DNA of 64,000 nucleotides. Origin: Dipteris shenzhenensis (taxonomy: Eukaryota; Polypodiophyta; Polypodiopsida; Gleicheniales). Positions 37,401 to 49,400 of the stretch are shown one piece after another. A program made the position numbers and the translations under genes. Numbering within the stretch: position 1 is the stretch's first letter; the number at the start of each line of letters is the position of its first letter. Location of the stretch: assembly GCA_047967505.1 (NCBI GenBank), contig CM106538.1; one strand, 5' to 3'. Under the pieces are notes generated by a model. That model was not told the DNA's origin. It worked only from the letters and a program-made list of their open reading frames with translations, and did not search any database.

Positions 37401-40400
37401 AGGACTCCTGGCATCCTTCTCTTTTCCTTTGGACAGAGGAGACACGATGGATTTCTTGAGAGATTAGATCGCTTCTATGTTGGGGACTGGGCATTACACG
37501 GAGGCGGCGCTACTAGGATTCTGGCAGGTACCATGATGTCCGAGCACTCTCCAGTGGTACTTCACTTGGATCAGCCCCACCGAGGTCTCCCCCAAAAGGG
37601 GGTCCACATCCCAGAGGACCTCTTGCAGGACGAGGAGATTCAGCAGGTTATGGCAGAGATCTGGGAGCACTCAGAGATGGCACCGAGCTAGGGCTGGGCT
37701 ACGTGGGTTGCCGATGCAATTCAGAGGAGCAGTGTGGAGTTGCAGGCTCACGCCCTCAGGCGAAGGAGGACACTTCAGGAGCACGAGCGGGCTTTGAGGA
37801 GAGACCTCGCCTCCATCAAGAGGTTCAAGGAGCAGGACCAAGTGTCTCAGTGGCTTAGTGACAGATTGGAGAGCGCTCGTCTCGAGCTTCAGGACACGGA
37901 GCTGCGGCGGGCTGAGTTCTCTTATCATTCCTCCTGGGCCCGATGGGTACAGCAGGGCGATAGGATGACGAAGTAGTTCTTTCAGACCACTGGGCCCCGA
38001 TCGACCGGCACACAGCTACAGCGTCTCCGGGACTCGCAGGGCATCATGAACACTGACCCGCAAGAGATTCTTGACATGACCACCGGTTTTTATAGCCAAC
38101 TCTTTCAGACAGAGAGGATGACCCTAGCCGGTCTTGTGGCCCGAGAGCTAGTTTGGGATCACATTCCGACGGTAGTCTCGCGGGACCTATGCAGCAGACT
38201 TGAGGAGCCTTTCACAAATGAGGAGCTCTGGGAAGCCCTCAAGGCTCTCCCGACCCAAAAATGCCTAGGGGAGGATGGCTTGACTCCGGCCTTCTTCCGG
38301 AACTTCTGGGAGATTATTTCCACCCCTTTCCGTTTAGCCTGCCAGGAGATTTTCGACACAGGCCTTCTCCCTCAATCCTTGCGCAAGGGGTGGATTTGTT
38401 TGATCCCGAAAGGGGGAGATAGGTCAGATATCCGATAGTGGAGGCCGATCACTTTGCTTGATACTGCATACAAGATCCTCGCCAAGGTCTTGAGTTTGCG
38501 GTTACGACCTCATCTTACCGACATCATACATGACACACAGACTGGATTTGTCCAGGAGCGCAGCATCCTGGACAACATCTTCACGTTCTGGGAGGCAGTG
38601 GATTGCTCCAGGCACAGCCACTGGCCATCCTTCTCTTGGACTTCGAGAAGGCCTACGACAGGGTGGAGTGGTCTTTCCTCGAGGGCACTATGAGGAGATT
38701 GGGTTTCTCAGACAAATCAGAGGAGTTTCAGCACTATACGCAGGGAGCTCTAGTCATATGATTATCAGAGGACACACAAGTGAGGCCTTTCCTCTCTCGC
38801 TCGGTCCGCCAAGGCTGCCCACTAGCTCCCTTCCTCTGAGGAGGAGCTCCTTGACTCGGAGTTTGCAGATGACATGGCCTTGTATGTTGAGGGCACCACG
38901 AGTCTAGAGAGAGTCAGAGGCGCCTTGGCTATCTATTGTGAGGCCTCGGGGGCACGGATCAATTGGACGAAATCCATAGGCTTCTTCACGGGCTTTGAGG
39001 AGACACAGGAGATCTGTGAGTGGGGGAGTGACATTGGTTTCAAATGGATACCGTGGGGCCAGACAACGAGATACCTCGGATGCCACGTGGGTATTGACAT
39101 CACAGCAGAGCAGCAGATTGCCCCGGTCCTTGAGAGTGTTCGGCGCAAGCTTCTCTATTGAAGCTCGGCCAAACTCTCCCTCGCAGGTCACGCCTTAGTG
39201 GCAAACCAAGTCCTTCTTGCCACTGCCTGGTATATTGCCTCCTGTTGGTGCTTTCACAGAGGTTGCATTGGGCAGCTCCGACGGTTGGTACGGAACTTCC
39301 TCTGGGCAAGCTCAGATGGCACGAGGAACTCTAGGGCCCGAGTAGCTTGGCAGACGGTGATCATGCCGCAGGCACTGGGAGGCTTGGGTATCATTGATCC
39401 GGAGATGCAAAGCAAGGCCCTTCTAGGCAAGTTGGTGGTTCATGGCCTCACCCCAGGTGCCGAGCCTTGGAAGCTCCTCCTACAGAGAGGGCTTCTGAGG
39501 AACACCCCATGCACTGGGGGATAGTGGCAACCTTCACATAGATGGATCTTCTCAGAGGCTCCCCTTACGGGGAAGGGCTCCCCCTTGATGAGGAGCCTCC
39601 ATAGGGTTTGGCAGAGACTAGCAGGGGGCCTCATCCGTGCCCGCCCAGATGCAGAGAGGAATTTGAGCGCCAGCCCCTTATGTGGCACCCAAAGGTCAGA
39701 GATTAGGAGGGACGTATGCTTGGGCAGCGGACTCACACTGGCTGGGCACAGTGGGACAGTGGTCCAACAGGGTCTTTTGGTCACTGGAGCAAACTACCCA
39801 TGGAGGCACAGGCGAGGCTTGACACCCTAGCGCATCTAAGAGGGGCTGGGCAAGGGATGGTCGAGATCGACTTAGCCATTCCTGAGTCCTGGTGGGAAGG
39901 ACTTCACATGTGGAGAGACAGCAGATGGTTAGGGCAGTTTTCCCGTACTGGTGTTCCTTTGAGGATTTTGATGCAACGCCACAACACGCACCCCGGCTTC
40001 TTCCGTGTCGGACCTGGAGGACTGCTTCAGCCCCTCACTGAGAGTGACCCTAAGATGGATGGGAGTATTGATGGGATACACTGGCAGATGATCAAAGTGG
40101 TAGGACGCTTGGGGAAGGAGTGGCACATTGATCCCAGTGTCTTAGAGCAGGACGACTCTCGATGGCGCCTCTGGCTATGGGAGGGTAGACCCCTGAGCGA
40201 GGTCCAGTGGGACCCGGGATCTGGCCCTCCAAGGGTGGCCTAGCTGAGATGATAGATGAGGTGCCTTTCATTTCCTACACCACACGGATTGGCAGGAGAC
40301 TTCAGATGGACTCGTCGAGGTGGACTCCCTCAAGGGAAAGACTCTGGGTGACCCAGAGAGTGCCCCAAGATGTTCACTCCAGGTTTTGGACACGGTTGTG

Positions 40401-43400
40401 GTCCAACTTGCGGCCAGCCCACGGAGGCGCTTGCCCATCGGTCCGTGGTTGGAGCAAATGCGAGTGGAGGGGCAATGCCACTGCTGCTCAGATGGTGTCC
40501 ACGAGACTATCCCGCACTGCCTATGGAGCTATCATAGTGCAACAAGGATCTAGATGAGAGCCCTCAGGATCACGACACGCATTCAAAGTATACACAGAGA
40601 TTACACCTGGGGAGGGGGAATGGTGGCTTGGTTGACAGAGGGAGGACATGCTTTTCAGATTGATGAGATCTCCCCAGCCTACCGAATACAGGGTTAGAGC
40701 ATTCAGAGGATTGCACTCCACGAGGCAGTCCCCCCTGACACCCTAGCTCCTCCTCCTCCTAGGGAGGACAGTGTTTGGGAGGTGGTAGCCAACATCACGG
40801 CTTGGAACATCTAGGTGGCTCGGTATAGTCTTGTGATGGGAGAGCACCCCGTTCCACCCTCGGCTACCTTGGTTGCCATCTGGCAGGATATCATCTACAC
40901 TCTAGGTCCACCTGGGAGCATGGGACTCCAAGCTCCAAGGCGACTATTGAGAGGCGTGCTCGTTTCTGCAAGGCTTGGCCTGCAGGTGTTTTCTACATCT
41001 TCACCCCGCGAGGGATTCGTTGGCTGTATAGTCCCGCCACTTGGCTGTTAGCCCCAGTTCGAGAGATCCCTTAGGCAGTGATCTGGGCTTCTCTGGAACA
41101 GGCTGGTTTTTCTTTCAGCCTTTTCCGGTTTTTTTCATACTCAGCACCTTCGGGGCTGTTGTTTTGTATGAAATCTTTCAAGCATTAATAGAAGGTTCCT
41201 TTCTTTGAAAAAAAAAAAGTGAGGCCTAGCATTAGAGAGGGATGCCAAGAAGGGATAAAGACTAAGGTCCCCTAGAAGGACACTTGGCATCTAGAAGTCC
41301 ACATGGCATGCGGTGGGCTTGGAGGGAGAGTTCTAGAGAGAACTCCAAGGAGGAAACAAATTGGCGGTTTTTCTCGGTGGACTCGTGGCTAGGTGGTAAG
41401 GATCTTGAGCCCTCGATTTTGGATTGTTACATTGGTATCAGAGCGGTTGGAGAGCCTGAGGAGAAGAGATTTTTTACAGTTGAGAGCCAGCGAGTGTTCA
41501 AGTGGTTTCTTCCGGCCTATGTTGCCTGAAACGAAGAGTAGAATCGTTAACGCGAACGGACATCTTCACCCGCCATTCAATCGCGATACAATCAAGCCTT
41601 TGGAGAAGCTTCTCAACATCCCGCTGTTCGCCGGTCCGCCGTGCACTCCGAGTGTTTGAGAGCAACAGTGGGAGTACTGAGGATTTTCTGAAGTGAGGTT
41701 TTTCTGAGGTGAGTTCATTGAGAGGCGGGTGTGCGTGAGCTCGGATAGTTTGGTCTCAAAGAGGGATTTGTTGAAAGAAAGGAAGAAGAAAGCCAAAGGT
41801 GGCGCATCATCGAACTGAGGAAGAAGAAAGACAAAGGTGGAGCACCGCAGAACTGGAGCTGCTCAGAAACGAAGGAAGCTGGAATTGGAACTGCCATGAG
41901 CGACGAGAGACTCGTCTGATTGGCGATAAAGACGCTCAAAACATTTCTAAGCTTTTGGGCAATAGGAAGGCCGAAGGAACGAATGGAGAGAGTCCAGAAC
42001 GCCAATGAGGGGTGGAAGAAGGGCGAGTTTGAATTACTAATGATTTGCGCGAGCGAATGAGCAACAGCTCGTGGAGCATCATGCTCTCCTCTCCTCATCG
42101 TCATCCTGCACCTTTCAGCTTGCAATCTTAAATCATTACACCATCTCAGGAATACTCCTCCTGAAAATGAAGTCGTGGAAGCAAGTCTTTCCCTTGGAAA
42201 TAAGGCCTATAAATGGTGGATGAGCCTCAAAGAAAATGATAGAATTCCCAGGTATTAGGCTGAATTTGAACAAGCCTTCTTAAAAGAGCTTTTACCTGAA
42301 TAAGAGTTAGAAAGAGCTTGGGAGGCTTGGGACAATTGCACTATGGGTAAAAACACTCTAGTCCAGTATATAGCGAAATATAAGGAGACAGTCATTAGGA
42401 AAAAAGGGAGCTCATTTTGGGGCCTTTTAGAAGAGAGAGAAAATAGGCTCTCAACCAATCAGGAGTGGGCCAACGTAACGTTGAAAATTCAACAAAAGAA
42501 GATGAAAATAAGAAAAAGAAATAGTACTATATGTTCGTAGAAGCATGTCACATTAATGAGGTGATCTAATTTGAATCTTTTAAAAATTTATTTTCTGTGC
42601 AGAATTTGGTGATTCTGACACCGTAGACGCGTCCGGAACGGCCCAAAACCCCAAAAACGGCACTGGAAACGCTGGAATCAGACATCCGGAGGCCCGGAAA
42701 CGGCCAAAAAAGGCCGAAAAGTGAGATTTGCAGCTAAACGCGATTTGGCACCTTTTGAAATCTCAAAAGGTGCCAAATCGCGTTTTGCTACAAATCTCAC
42801 TTTTCGGCCTTTTTTGGCCGTTTTCAAAAGGTGACAAATCGCGTTTTGCTGCAAATCTCACTTTTCGACCTTTTTTGGCCGTATCCGGGCCTCCGGATGT
42901 CCGATTCCAGCGTTTTCAATGCCGTTTTTGGGGTTTTGGGCCGTTCCGGACGCGTCTACGGTGTCAGAATCACCAAATTCTGCACAGAAACGTGTTGCTC
43001 TTATATGAACATTGAATGTAAAGCATGTGAAAGAATATATTTATTCCTTTTCACACTGACATTTCTCACGCAAGTATCCATATTTTCTTGCTTTTGTAGA
43101 GAGAGAAAAGAGAAAATAGTGAATTTCTTACAGGGCCCCAAAATGAGCTCTCTTTTTTCCTAATGCCTTAAACTGAAGGGAATTGATGAATTCCAAAAGA
43201 TAAGGGGTTTCGTGAGAGGTCTTAAAGACACTTGTAAGATTGAGATGAGAAGAAATTCTCCCAAAATCTTTGAAGAAGCAATTAAGTATGCCCAAATTTA
43301 CGACGATACGACGGGGAAATCTAAAGTTGGAAATTCCGAACAAACATATTTTGTTTCTGAGTTCAACAAATTACCAAATTTGAAAAGGAAGGGGCAATTT

Positions 43401-46400
43401 AAGAAGGCGGCTTCTCAGGCACCACCTAAGAAACCTCAACACAAAAGTATCCTCTCTTGAAGAAAGAGGATTATAAAAGGATCAAGCAGGCAAACCTTTG
43501 CTTCAAATGTTTGGGCAAAGACCATGCTGCTTGGAACTGCCCTAAAAATAAACAAGCGGGACCTAAAGCCCCAAATAGACCTCCACCAAAACAAGTACAT
43601 GCAGTGCATGTGTTGCCGCTTAATGGTATTGAAAAGTACACTAAAGTAGAAGACTATCATGAGGATAGCACCCACATGTGTTGTCTATCATCGACAATGT
43701 GGCACCCCACCTTTGGTCCTCATGATTTAATGAGGATGCATGGAAATTTTAAGGGGCAAAGGGTAAGAGTGATGGTCAATGATAGTTCAACACATAATTT
43801 CTTGAACTACTCGTTAGTTAAGAAATTAAAATTGCCCGAGAGTCTAAGTGCCCATAAATATGTGGTCTCTTTGGCAAAGGACAGTGATAAAAAGGTTTGG
43901 GACACCATGATTCATGGTGTAGAGGTGGATATCCAAGGTTATCAAGATGTCAAGGATTTCCAAATTACGCATCTCGATCTAAAAGATGTTATTATTAGTC
44001 GAGAATGGTTGTATAGTCTAGACATAGCTTAGAGCGGAGTTATCTTAATAACTCCATTATGTTTGAAAAAGACGGCAAAGTCTTCCAAATTCACAGAGAA
44101 CATGATGTGCCCTACTCTCCTCTTATTTGTTCGATGGAATTGAAACGACTGCTATACCAAGAAGAATGCGAGGTATATCTCTGTGAACTTACTTTTATTG
44201 GTGATTTTATGTCGTCTGCATCAAAAAGAAGTAATCTTGCTTTTTATGATGTTAAAAAGTATAAATCTTCTTTCAATGATTTAATATTTTTTTTCCGTCT
44301 GATTTGCCTGATGGTTTACCCCTTGAGAGAGAAGTAAATCATAAAGTAGACTTGAGTCCTGAACGTACCCATGTTTGTAAACCCCCATATAGGCTTAGTC
44401 AAACGGAGGAGCTTGAGGTCGAAAGACAATTAACTAAATACCTTAGGAAGGGCCAAATTCAACCAAGTAGTTCACCTTGGTCTGCACCAGTTTTACTGGT
44501 AAAGAAAAAGGATGGTACTATGCGTTTATTCATAGATTACCAAGCATTGAATAAAATCACCATTAAAAATAAGTAGCCTATGTCTCACATTGATGAGCTC
44601 TTTGATCGATTGCAAGGAGCAAAATATTTTACTAAAACTGCTTTAAGGTCAAGATATCACTAAGTACGAATTAGAGAAGAGGATGTCCTAAGACATCATT
44701 TCGTATTAGATATGGACATTACCAGTTTAAAGGAAGGCCATTTGGGTCAACAAATGCTCCAGCAACTTTCATGACACTTATGAATAGTGTCTTAAGGCCA
44801 TATTTAGGAAAATTTGTTGTAGTATTTTTAGATGATATCCTTATTTATAGTAAAACCAGAAAAAAGCATTTGGAACATTTGCGAAAACTGTTTGAGTTGA
44901 TTAGAGATAACTCACTTTTGGCTAAGGAATCCAAATGTGAATTCTTCGTAAAATAAGTAAAGTACTTCGGACATTCCTGAAAAAGTAAGGGCCATATTCG
45001 AATGGCCACATCCTACAAATCTAGAAGAATTACAGATATTCTTGGGTTTGTCAGGATTCTATAGGAGATTCATCCAAGATTATGCTAAGTTGTTGTTCCG
45101 ATGACGGACCGGCTTAAGGGGAAGGGAAGCACCTTCATATCGGATGAACCTCAAAAGAGGAGTTTTGAAAAATTAAAAGTAGCTATAGCAGCAGCTCTTG
45201 TCTTAAAGGTAGTGGATCCCAATGAACCATTTGTGGTTGAGACAAATGCCAATGATTTTGCTGTTCAGACATCTTTTACAAAAGGGTCGACCAATGGCAG
45301 CAAGAAGTTAGACCGTGCCTACGAAATTACTCGGTATATGAGAAGGAACTTATGCTATAGTCTATGCTTTGAAGAAATTGAGGCACTATTTGTATGGTGC
45401 CAAATTCGAGATCATCTTTGATCAAGAGAGCATTAAGTGGATTTGTAATCAACCATAGCTTAAAGGTAGAAAAGCTAGATGGGCTGAATTAATGCAAGAG
45501 TTTGATATACAATTAATATATCGAAAGGAGAAGTTCAATGTGGTAGCAGACTCCCTTCATCGAATGCCAATTATTAATGAATTGAGGTTTACTCAATTTC
45601 AGAATGATTTTGTAGAGTCCTTGAAAGGGAAATGTGAGTTTGATCCTCACTTCTCTAAAATATGGAAAGCAATTAGAAATAAGGATCCAACTAATTGAGA
45701 GGCTTTCACATGATGGAAATGGTGACACATCACAGATTAGTGATAAAGGACTCAAGTAAAAAAAATATACTATTGAGGATGGCTACCTGCTCTACAAGGG
45801 TAGAGTATGTGTACCGGATAATAATGACATTAGGCGCCAAATTATTTTTGAGTATCATGATAGTCCGAGTGCTGGACACCCAGAAATTCAGAAGACATAT
45901 GTAAAAGGAAATTCTTTTGGCCTGAAATAGGTTAGGACGTCCAAGACTGTTGAAAATGGGGAGACGGTGAGAGACACTCATCACATGATTGGAGACAAGA
46001 GCTGAGGCACAATAGCTGATGTTGATAGATGGATGAATCATAGCAAGTACATGGCCTCATTTATAGGCTGGGCAAGCCTTATCTTCCCACACTGACACCT
46101 CATAGATGAGGTCACACACAAGAGAATCTAGATCTATAATCTAGGGGAGGAATCACACCTACCACATGAGGTGGCACAAGTGGCCTCAAGACTCTTCACA
46201 CTCACACAATTGTAGGACACTCCTAGGACTCTAGGACCACACACACTAGGAGTCCGATAGTTCCAACAAACCCCCCTTCGGAGCTAGGGTGAGAAACTAT
46301 GACATCATCCAGACTGTGCATCCTAGGCAATCTCAGAGGCTAACAGCTGAGCATAATTCAGAGGTTGAACCAAGCACTCTCATGGCTTAGGTGTCAACGT

Positions 46401-49400
46401 GATCAGAGACTCGGATCTGAGCATGCATGCATGACCAACTCATAGGTCTAGGGAGTACACCAACATCCTGGAACTCGGCCAGGCCTGATAAAGGAAAGAC
46501 ATAACAACCCCCCTATCTCCTAACTGGGTACATGAAAATAAGTGGAGCCTTTTATGGGACAAGGCACACAAAATGACAAATTATTACATCATTTTAGGGG
46601 GACTACCCAAGGTAGAGTACCTAACACACACACGACTCTAGAAAGCCCACTCTTCATCTATCACCTCATGGAGAGATAGACCAGAAACAGCAACAGTGCA
46701 GGCTTGTTCCTTAGGTCCAGAAGGTGTAGCTTCATCGCCTTCGTCCTCGCTCTGCTCCGCAACCAGATTGGCATGTTCTTTGGCTTGTACCTTTGCATCT
46801 TCTTGAAGCAACGATCCTCTGTATGGCCAAGCTTCTGACAGTAATTACATTTAAGAGGTTTTCCTTTCTTCTTGGGCTTATTCTTGAGAAAGAATGCTTT
46901 GTCAAGTTCAAAGGAAGATTCTGCTTTCTCTGTAAGCCTACGGTCCTCATCAATGAGATGAGCTACCATATCCTTAAAGCTCATATTGCGGCTGACTCTT
47001 AGGACAGCAAGGATCTCACTGTACTTGGAAATGTCTTCAATACTTGAGAGAAGTACAACAACTTGATCATCATCTTCAACAATGGCTCAGATGGCAGATA
47101 ATTGTTGGAGAATTGACCCAAGATTGCTCAAGTGTTCATTGAGGGTTTCACTTTCCTTCATCTTGAGCTTGAAGAGTTTTTGTTTAAGAAAGACTTTGGA
47201 ATTATTGATCTTATTTCCAAACAAATTCTCTAATTTTTCCCAAACGTCATTTGCATTCTTATCAAAATCCACATGGTGGATAAGGTTGTCAGCTAAAGCT
47301 AGGCCAATGATAGCCATTGCTTTATCATTTTGGTTCTCCCACCAACTAATTCTAGCATCGTCACTTTTGGGTTTTGGCTCCTTGCCATTGGTGATATTCC
47401 ATATGCCTTCTCGCATAAGAAGCAGCCGGAGTTTCGTCTGCCAAGTTGGGAAATTGCTCCCTGAGAATTTATCGATGAACGAGGAGATTTTTATGCTATC
47501 CATTGGTGGGAAGGCCTTAGCTGTTATTACAGCCAATGTCTAAATCCCTTACAATGTTTACTCAAAAAAAAATAGGCACAGAGGAGACCTCAGACTATCA
47601 AGAAAGAATGCTGATTTCAGCCTTCAGAAGCATAACTTCAGGAATGGAATTGGAAGACATGGAGCTATACTATATACATGCTCGACACTAGCTTAAAAAC
47701 AGCAATTTTTCATGTCATACCATGTAAGCCATCTTTCGTTCACTGTCCGGACTGAAACTTGCAGTAGGTGAGATGGCGTGCAAAGGCACTTTGATGCAGT
47801 TTTGACGGCCGGGTGAGACGGTGACGTGCAAGTCGATGGCCACGGCCCTAGCAAGAACAGGCAATAGATCTGGGCACTTTGATACAGTTTTGACAGCCGG
47901 GTGAGACGGTGACGTGAAGAGCGAAAACAGGGGAGGAGCACACAGTCTTCAGCAGAGGCTTTTCCAGGAGCGATGGAGAAAAGTGGCGTCCTTCAAAACA
48001 GTAGCTTTTCTCCTAGTCGGGGAAGAATTCCTGGCCGAGATAGATGCGTGAGCAGATTGCGAGGGAGGCCGACTACTTCAATGTGGCTTCATCTCCACAA
48101 GACGCAGTTGCAGAAGCAGGCGACAAACTGAGCGGGGGAGCGTGTAGAAATGCACAGAGACTTTCTCCATGGCCTAGCAACTACATACAATGTCAAGAAC
48201 GTTGCTTCATCAGTTGCTGGTCCAGATCTGGTGGGCGTGGAAGATAGGCGTAGAAGCAAGTCGGCATCAAGATGGAAATGTGTCGATTATCTCCAAGCAA
48301 TTCGTGCTCATGGCTCTGATACCATTTGTTGAAAATGGGGAGAGGGTGAGAGACACTCATCACATGATTGGAGACAAGAGCTGAGGCACAATAGCTGATG
48401 TTGATAGATGGATGAAATCATAGCAAGTACATGGCCTCATTTATAGGCTGGGCAAGCCTTATCTTCCCACACTGACACCTCATAGATGAGGTCACACACA
48501 AGAGAATCTAGATCCTATAATCTAGGGGAGGAATCACACCTACCACATGAGGTGGCACAAGTGGCCTCAAGACTCTTCACACTCACACAACTGTAGGACA
48601 CTCCTAGGACTCTAGGACCACACACACTAGGACTCTGATAGTTCCAACAAAGACTATGTATTGAAGTACCAAAAATGCTAGGTCAATAAGGTTGAACGCC
48701 TTGAGGTAGGAGGTCTCCCACACCCATTGGAGATTCCATCTGACAAATGGGAAAGCATCTCCATGGATTTTATTGTGGGATTACCTAGAACACAGATAGG
48801 GCATAACTCTGTGTGGGTAATTGTGGATCGGTTGACCAAGATGGCTCACTTAATTCCAACCAATGAAGACATAAAAACTCCCAAATTAGCAAAGCTATTT
48901 GTGGAGCATATCTATAGGTTGTATGGGCTACCAGCGGGTATTGTTAGTGACCAGGACAACAAATTTGACAGCCATTTTTGGAGGGCTGTGTTTATGAGGT
49001 TGGAAACTACATTAAATATGAGCACTGCAAATCATCAACAGAGTGATGGCCAAACTGAAAGGGTCAATTACATCATTGAGGATATGCTTTGAGCATATGT
49101 AAGTAAACGGAAAACTAATTAGGAACAGCATTTTCCCATATTAGAACTTGCATATATCAGTGCCAAACATTCAACTACAGGTTTTAGTCCAATCATGATG
49201 ATGTATGGATTTTAACCAAGAGCCCCAATGGCAGTGGGACTCGAAAAAGAGAAGGTTCAAACGGCCAAAGACTTTCTTGAAGATATGAATCAAATGCTTA
49301 AGTTAGCTAAAGATAGCATAAGAAGAGCTCAGGATAGAGCACGAAGTTACGCAAACCCCCACCATAGAAGGTTGGAGTTTGAAGTAAATGAGAAAGTCTT

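Larger units (their letters stand above)
34088..41216 (+). mobile_element. L1-type LINE inserted in the gypsy 5' LTR
   Basis: 7.1 kb. It starts with a C-rich 5' region and ends in a run of A (about 41207-41218). The target duplication is AAGTAAGGCCTAGCAT (34072-34087) on the left and AAGTGAGGCCTAGCAT (41217-41232) on the right: 16 bp, one mismatch. Contains ORF1 (DUF4283 plus zinc knuckle) and ORF2 (endonuclease, RT, C-terminal region) with stops and frameshifts. About full length but inactive. Confidence 0.93.
45948..48649 (-). mobile_element. Gag-only copia element (TR-GAG type) with intact target duplication
   Basis: 2.7 kb. LTRs 45948-46268 and 48327-48649, ends TGTTG...CAACA, target duplication AAGAC at 45943-45947 and 48650-48654. 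The primer-binding site (GCTCTGATACCA on the plus strand, 48313-48324) and the polypurine tract (complement of AACCCCCCTTCGGAGC at 46269-46284) place the coding strand on minus. The inside encodes gag only; there is no trace of protease, integrase or RT. It must use enzymes of another copia element. LTR copies differ at only about half a dozen sites, so the insertion is fairly recent. Confidence 0.94.

Noticed and set aside
45948-48649. Repeated 321-323 bp sequence considered as a host duplication
   Set aside because: TG...CA ends, PBS, PPT and the AAGAC target duplication show LTR retrotransposition.
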